Position numbers and translations under genes: made by a program. Shown in pieces: positions 60,601 through 64,000 of a DNA stretch of 64,000 bases. Below the pieces are notes generated by a model, which was not told the DNA's origin, ran no database searches, and saw only the letters and a program-made list of their open reading frames with translations. The stretch spans positions 38,283-102,282 of the forward strand of contig JASANE010028170.1 of NCBI GenBank assembly GCA_030248225.1, given 5' to 3'. The stretch is from Trileptium ribeirensis (taxonomy: Eukaryota; Nematoda; Enoplea; Enoplida; Thoracostomopsidae). Within the stretch, counting starts at the first letter, position 1, and each line of letters opens with the position of its first letter.

Positions 60601-60982
60601 CTTTCGCCTTTTTGGGTGGTTGTCCGACTCCCACTTTCGCGGGAGATGCGGTTTTGATGTGTGTCCCCAGTTAGCATTATTTTCTTTTATTTTTCGTTAT
60701 GCTTGTGCAGCGCTTGCTGCTGATGTATGTGATAATTCATAATTTACCTTTAAGATGTGTGCGCCTCAGGCCAGATTTATCCGAGCCAATAGCCATATTG
60801 ACGAAAGCGCACAGCCACATCCGGCCCTTCATTAAATGAAAAAATAGGCTAAGCTATGCTCGTATGTTTGTACGGGCTGAGAGAAGAAAGCAGGCTATGT
60901 CGCGGTGTGTGCTGACTGCGGGGAAAGGCTTCTCAAAAAATATTTATTACATTCAAATAGCTTATAGAAGCTTTAGGGCTTC

Positions 60983-62188
60983 TAACTAGTCACAAAAAAC
61001 TTTTTTTGACATTTCAAAAGAAGTAACAACTAAATTTCATAGCCCGATGCAGGCACATTGTATTTTATAACAAAAATAACATTTGGATGTTTTCAACAAA
61101 GCAACAGAATTATGCGGCGTTGCACGTTATAATGTCCCCGCTGTGTGGAATTTTTGCAGCATGTCAGTGACCCTACCATTATAATGACTCAGGGTGACGC
61201 CCATACTGTAAATCAAATGCCGAGGGTGTACAACACCCCCTTAGCTACTAAATTTTTTTCTAGACACGTACACACCCTTAGCTACCAATTTGGCGCGAAT
61301 TGACTCTGTAACGGACACCATGTATAGCGAATGCCGTTTATGGTTAACTGTCATGTGAGATTTTCCTAAGAGTCTCGATATTTGTATCTAGCCCATATGG
61401 ACATTTCTGCTCCAATAGTACCAACAGTGTCAATAAAACTGCAGAAGACACAGTGTGTATAACACTGTCGGCAAGTGGTCGCCATCATGACTCACTGCAT
61501 TTAAAAAATTTATTAGACATTGGGGGTGTCTAAGACACCCTGTTGTCAACAGTGTGTCTGACACTGTGTGGGTACATAGGTTCCAACGTTGGGGACATTA
61601 TTAAGCATGAACACCGATGGGACTCGACACAACATATGTATAAAGAGTATTTGATGCGCCAACATTCAAACAAAAGCGACATTTTGTTATGTATCTCTGT
61701 GATCAGCCATTAACGCAAGGTTATTGTATGAAATATGCACATGAAATCAGCACACCGCATTAAATGCTGCAGGAAAAATTCGATGAGTAGTGCACGACCT
61801 TGTAACACAAATGGTTCATAATAACTTCATAAATCATATTTTTCTATGCAATAAAATAAAATTCGAGGCTTAAGCATTATTGATCATCATTAGCTAGGCA
61901 AAACAATAAGGCACCAAGCGGTGGTTCTGTAGGCAATCTTTTTTAGGCACCAGAAGACGAAGCACGCTGCAAAATAAATTACTCAGCCTACGCATCAAGG
62001 GACGCTTGCAACATATTTAAATTTTACATAATTTTCAACGAAGAGTCATATCGACAAAAAAAACTGAATTAAATTTTGTTTTCAATAATTTCCGCAAGCC
62101 TTACAACTTGTTAGTTTCGACTATGGAGACTCTACAACGGCGTAAAAATATTAAAACATTGCACCAACCGGCCAATATTTATTTATGA
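60983..62188 (-). repeat. Right-arm copy of the truncated 3' LTR
   Basis: Reverse complement of 33,645-34,846. It has the same abrupt end next to AGAAGCCC and the same internal insertion, so both events predate the inverted duplication or were copied with it. Confidence 0.8.
61113..61620. mobile_element. Right-arm copy of the TAA-flanked miniature element
   Basis: The left end TGCGGCG is kept and preceded by TTA. The far end is eroded (AACACCGATGGG instead of AACGCCGCATTA). The interior differs from the left copy at roughly one position in ten by eye, clearly more than the inner arms. Confidence 0.7.
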
Positions 62189-63300
62189 GGCTTCATGAGA
62201 CGAACATTTAAAGTATTACTGCTTGTAGGTAAATGATTTTAGTGTAAGAATTTTATTCATTTCACTAATCGTTATACAGCCAAATCAAAAATTACATAAA
62301 ACAACATTCGCATCGCGAACAAAAGGTTGGATGACGACGAGGTACCTCTCCGGCGCTTCCAAGAACTGGCTTGTCAATAATATGCTAGCAATACAATCAA
62401 TTTAATTGTGATGGTGGCGCTACAATTTTCCGTCTCACTGGGCGATAATACATGTGCTGCCCTTAAATCAAATTATCTTAATTTTTTTTTAACTTGGTTT
62501 AAAAAATTACATCTCCTTTTCCCTTCAAATAGTAGACCCTAGAAGGTATGACACCTTCCAATTGTGGGGTGAATCGTATCAACAAGTTATTAAACGGACT
62601 GTATCTAGTCTCCGCATCCCCTCACTATTAGCATAGTATATCGTCTATGAGCAACCTAGATGTTTTTGGTAACTAATACTTACAGTGCCTAGTTGTTATC
62701 GAACGTCTGCGCCGATGATCACAGAATGAGTGATAATGAAGAAAGGCAAAGACGTGAAAATCGAAAATTCGATTACCGACTCCCAAGGGCAAATTTTAAT
62801 GGCACCTTTCGAGCGGCAGATTGTGTGGCCGGTTATGCCCACCGGGGACGTCCAAGGCACTGGGCACTAAGTCCTCTTCTGAAAATCGTAGGTTATTGAA
62901 CGTTTCGGAAGAGATTATTGTAATGTTACTACCGGTATCCAAAACACCGGTAAACTGTTTTTCATCTAATGTTATCTTAATTTCTGACCCTGCATTTCCA
63001 ACCGTGAACACGGTTTCAGCAGTGGCTGTGCTTGTCTTTTGGTTATTATTAGGTTGAGTCTGATTTTCCACGACAAAACGGCAGCTCACATATAGCAATA
63101 GTTGAATGTTGCGGCCGTACGTTGACAAACTCCCTAAATATCCTGTCACAATGGAGTGATATAGGGCGGACTTCTACCGATTTTACTATGTGTTCTATAT
63201 CTTTACTGGCTTTTCGAACATCTCTGTGTTCCCCATAACCGGGTAGAGGCCTGAACAAGGGCAGCAACGACTAATTGTTGCGTTTGTAAAATTTTTTCCA
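62189..63300 (-). pseudogene. Right-arm copy of protease and pol linker, frameshifted
   Basis: Minus-strand frame 62796-63149 has the same VLDTGSNITIIS protease core, but is shifted before the closing IIGVDVL segment and joined upstream to a different frame. The linker and the junction to AT-rich DNA are the same as in the left arm, so RT is missing here too. Confidence 0.7.
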
Positions 63301-64000
63301 ACATACGTGCAAAAGACACAAAAGAATTATTATGATAGCAAGGGCAGGCACAAAAATACATGACTTCGCTAGGTACGTCCACGTCGTCCTACATCGAGTA
63401 CTAGCAACTCACGCTTTAACCTTTTGATCGGTTAAAGTAGAGTGATTTGTAACATCTTTCAATTTACTACAGGTAAGATCGTACAATAACCGAAAAATTA
63501 AAATTATTTTTTCAAAATTGTTGCATAAAAACTTCTAAAATCTTGTCCTCTGGCATATAAGGAGTTCAAGACATTAATATCTGCTCTCCTACCAATTCTG
63601 GCAATTGAAAAATTTGAGTGTGCAAAGAACATTACCCCATCCTTCTCCACCTGTAAGTTATCGGCTTTAGTAATTTTGTTCCCAGGCTGAATTCGCGTAA
63701 GGTGCACGTACTCTTCGGATGTTCTAACTAGAATACCCACACGTGTACTCTGAATTGAAGCTTGTACCAGAGTAATGTTTGGTGCCTAATGTTACAAGCC
63801 TCGCCAACTGTCGAATTTTTCAAATCGTGAAGACAAGTATCACTGATACTTGTGGGTAGGGCACCACGATCGCAAAAACACAATCCAGTGGTTTTGTGGC
63901 ACCCTTCAGATTTTACCTAAGTGAGAAACTTGCCTGTTGCCAGCAGTTCTATATCCTCTGTAAGAACTGTTGGCAATGACAGCCTAGCAGTAACATTTGT
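63300..64000 (-). pseudogene. Right-arm copy of the envelope C-terminal part, broken
   Basis: Reverse complement of about 31,882-32,580. The transmembrane region (about 63,290-63,365) and the Cys-cluster segment (63504-64000) are present in shifted frames. The start lies outside the window. Non-functional. Confidence 0.65.

Larger units (their letters stand above)
48600..64000 (-). repeat. Right arm of giant inverted repeat
   Basis: Reverse-complement partner of 31,882-47,196. It carries inverted copies of everything in the left arm: the exonuclease gene, dispersed repeats, the strand-asymmetric kilobase, the truncated 3' LTR with its insertion, and the protease and envelope C-terminal part of the LTR element. 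It continues beyond the window. Confidence 0.95.

Noticed and set aside
31882..64000. Giant TIRs of one large DNA transposon (Maverick-like)
   Set aside because: The arms include a nested LTR retroelement and other independent insertions, and no transposase, polymerase or capsid genes lie between them. A segmental inverted duplication or assembly join explains the data better.

Overview
The window looks like an intergenic, transposon-rich stretch of a large, AT-rich animal genome. Three things point to this: almost no long open frames, a patchwork of decayed transposons, and one recognisable host-type gene split by a GT-AG intron. The mix of Gypsy-type LTR retroelements, one with an envelope-like gene, and a Merlin-type DNA transposon relic suggests an invertebrate, perhaps an arthropod. 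The species cannot be fixed from the sequence.

Layout. 1-16.7 kb is mostly non-coding, with several small terminal-inverted-repeat (TIR) elements: a possible hAT-like one at 0.25 kb, a TA-flanked one whose interior is a ~110-bp minisatellite at 2.2-2.8 kb, and a 580-bp palindrome at 6.7-7.3 kb. A broken Merlin/IS1595-like transposase lies at 5.4-6.3 kb. 16.7-25.0 kb has a small element holding telomere-like GCCTAA units, then a GC-richer stretch with short hairpins and repeated motifs, then a degraded minus-strand Gypsy-type gag-PR-RT relic (21.7-24.6 kb). 26.0-27.0 kb is a tandemly duplicated dispersed repeat.

27.6-34.8 kb is an LTR retroelement with a 1.69-kb 5' LTR, a primer binding site matching tRNA-Gln, a gag relic, a broken class-I-fusion-like envelope region, an aspartic protease and a pol linker that stops before RT. 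The order gag-env-PR is not the usual retroelement order. The 3' LTR carries an inserted miniature element flanked by TAA and is cut short. The 5' LTR contains six tandem short hairpins with co-varying stems.

From about 31.9 kb to the window end the sequence is a giant inverted repeat: 31,882-47,196 matches the reverse complement of 48,600-64,000, around a 1.4-kb spacer, and continues past the window edge. The arms contain the 3' half of the LTR element, a purine/pyrimidine-asymmetric kilobase, dispersed repeats and a two-exon gene for an ERI1-like DEDDh 3'-5' exonuclease. The right-arm copy (minus strand) reads through with all five catalytic residues. The left-arm copy (plus strand) has several frameshifts, one inside the catalytic DFE motif. 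The two copies converge on the spacer, so read-through RNA would fold into a long hairpin containing sequence of a gene family that itself acts on small RNAs. Whether the palindrome is real or an assembly product is the main open question.
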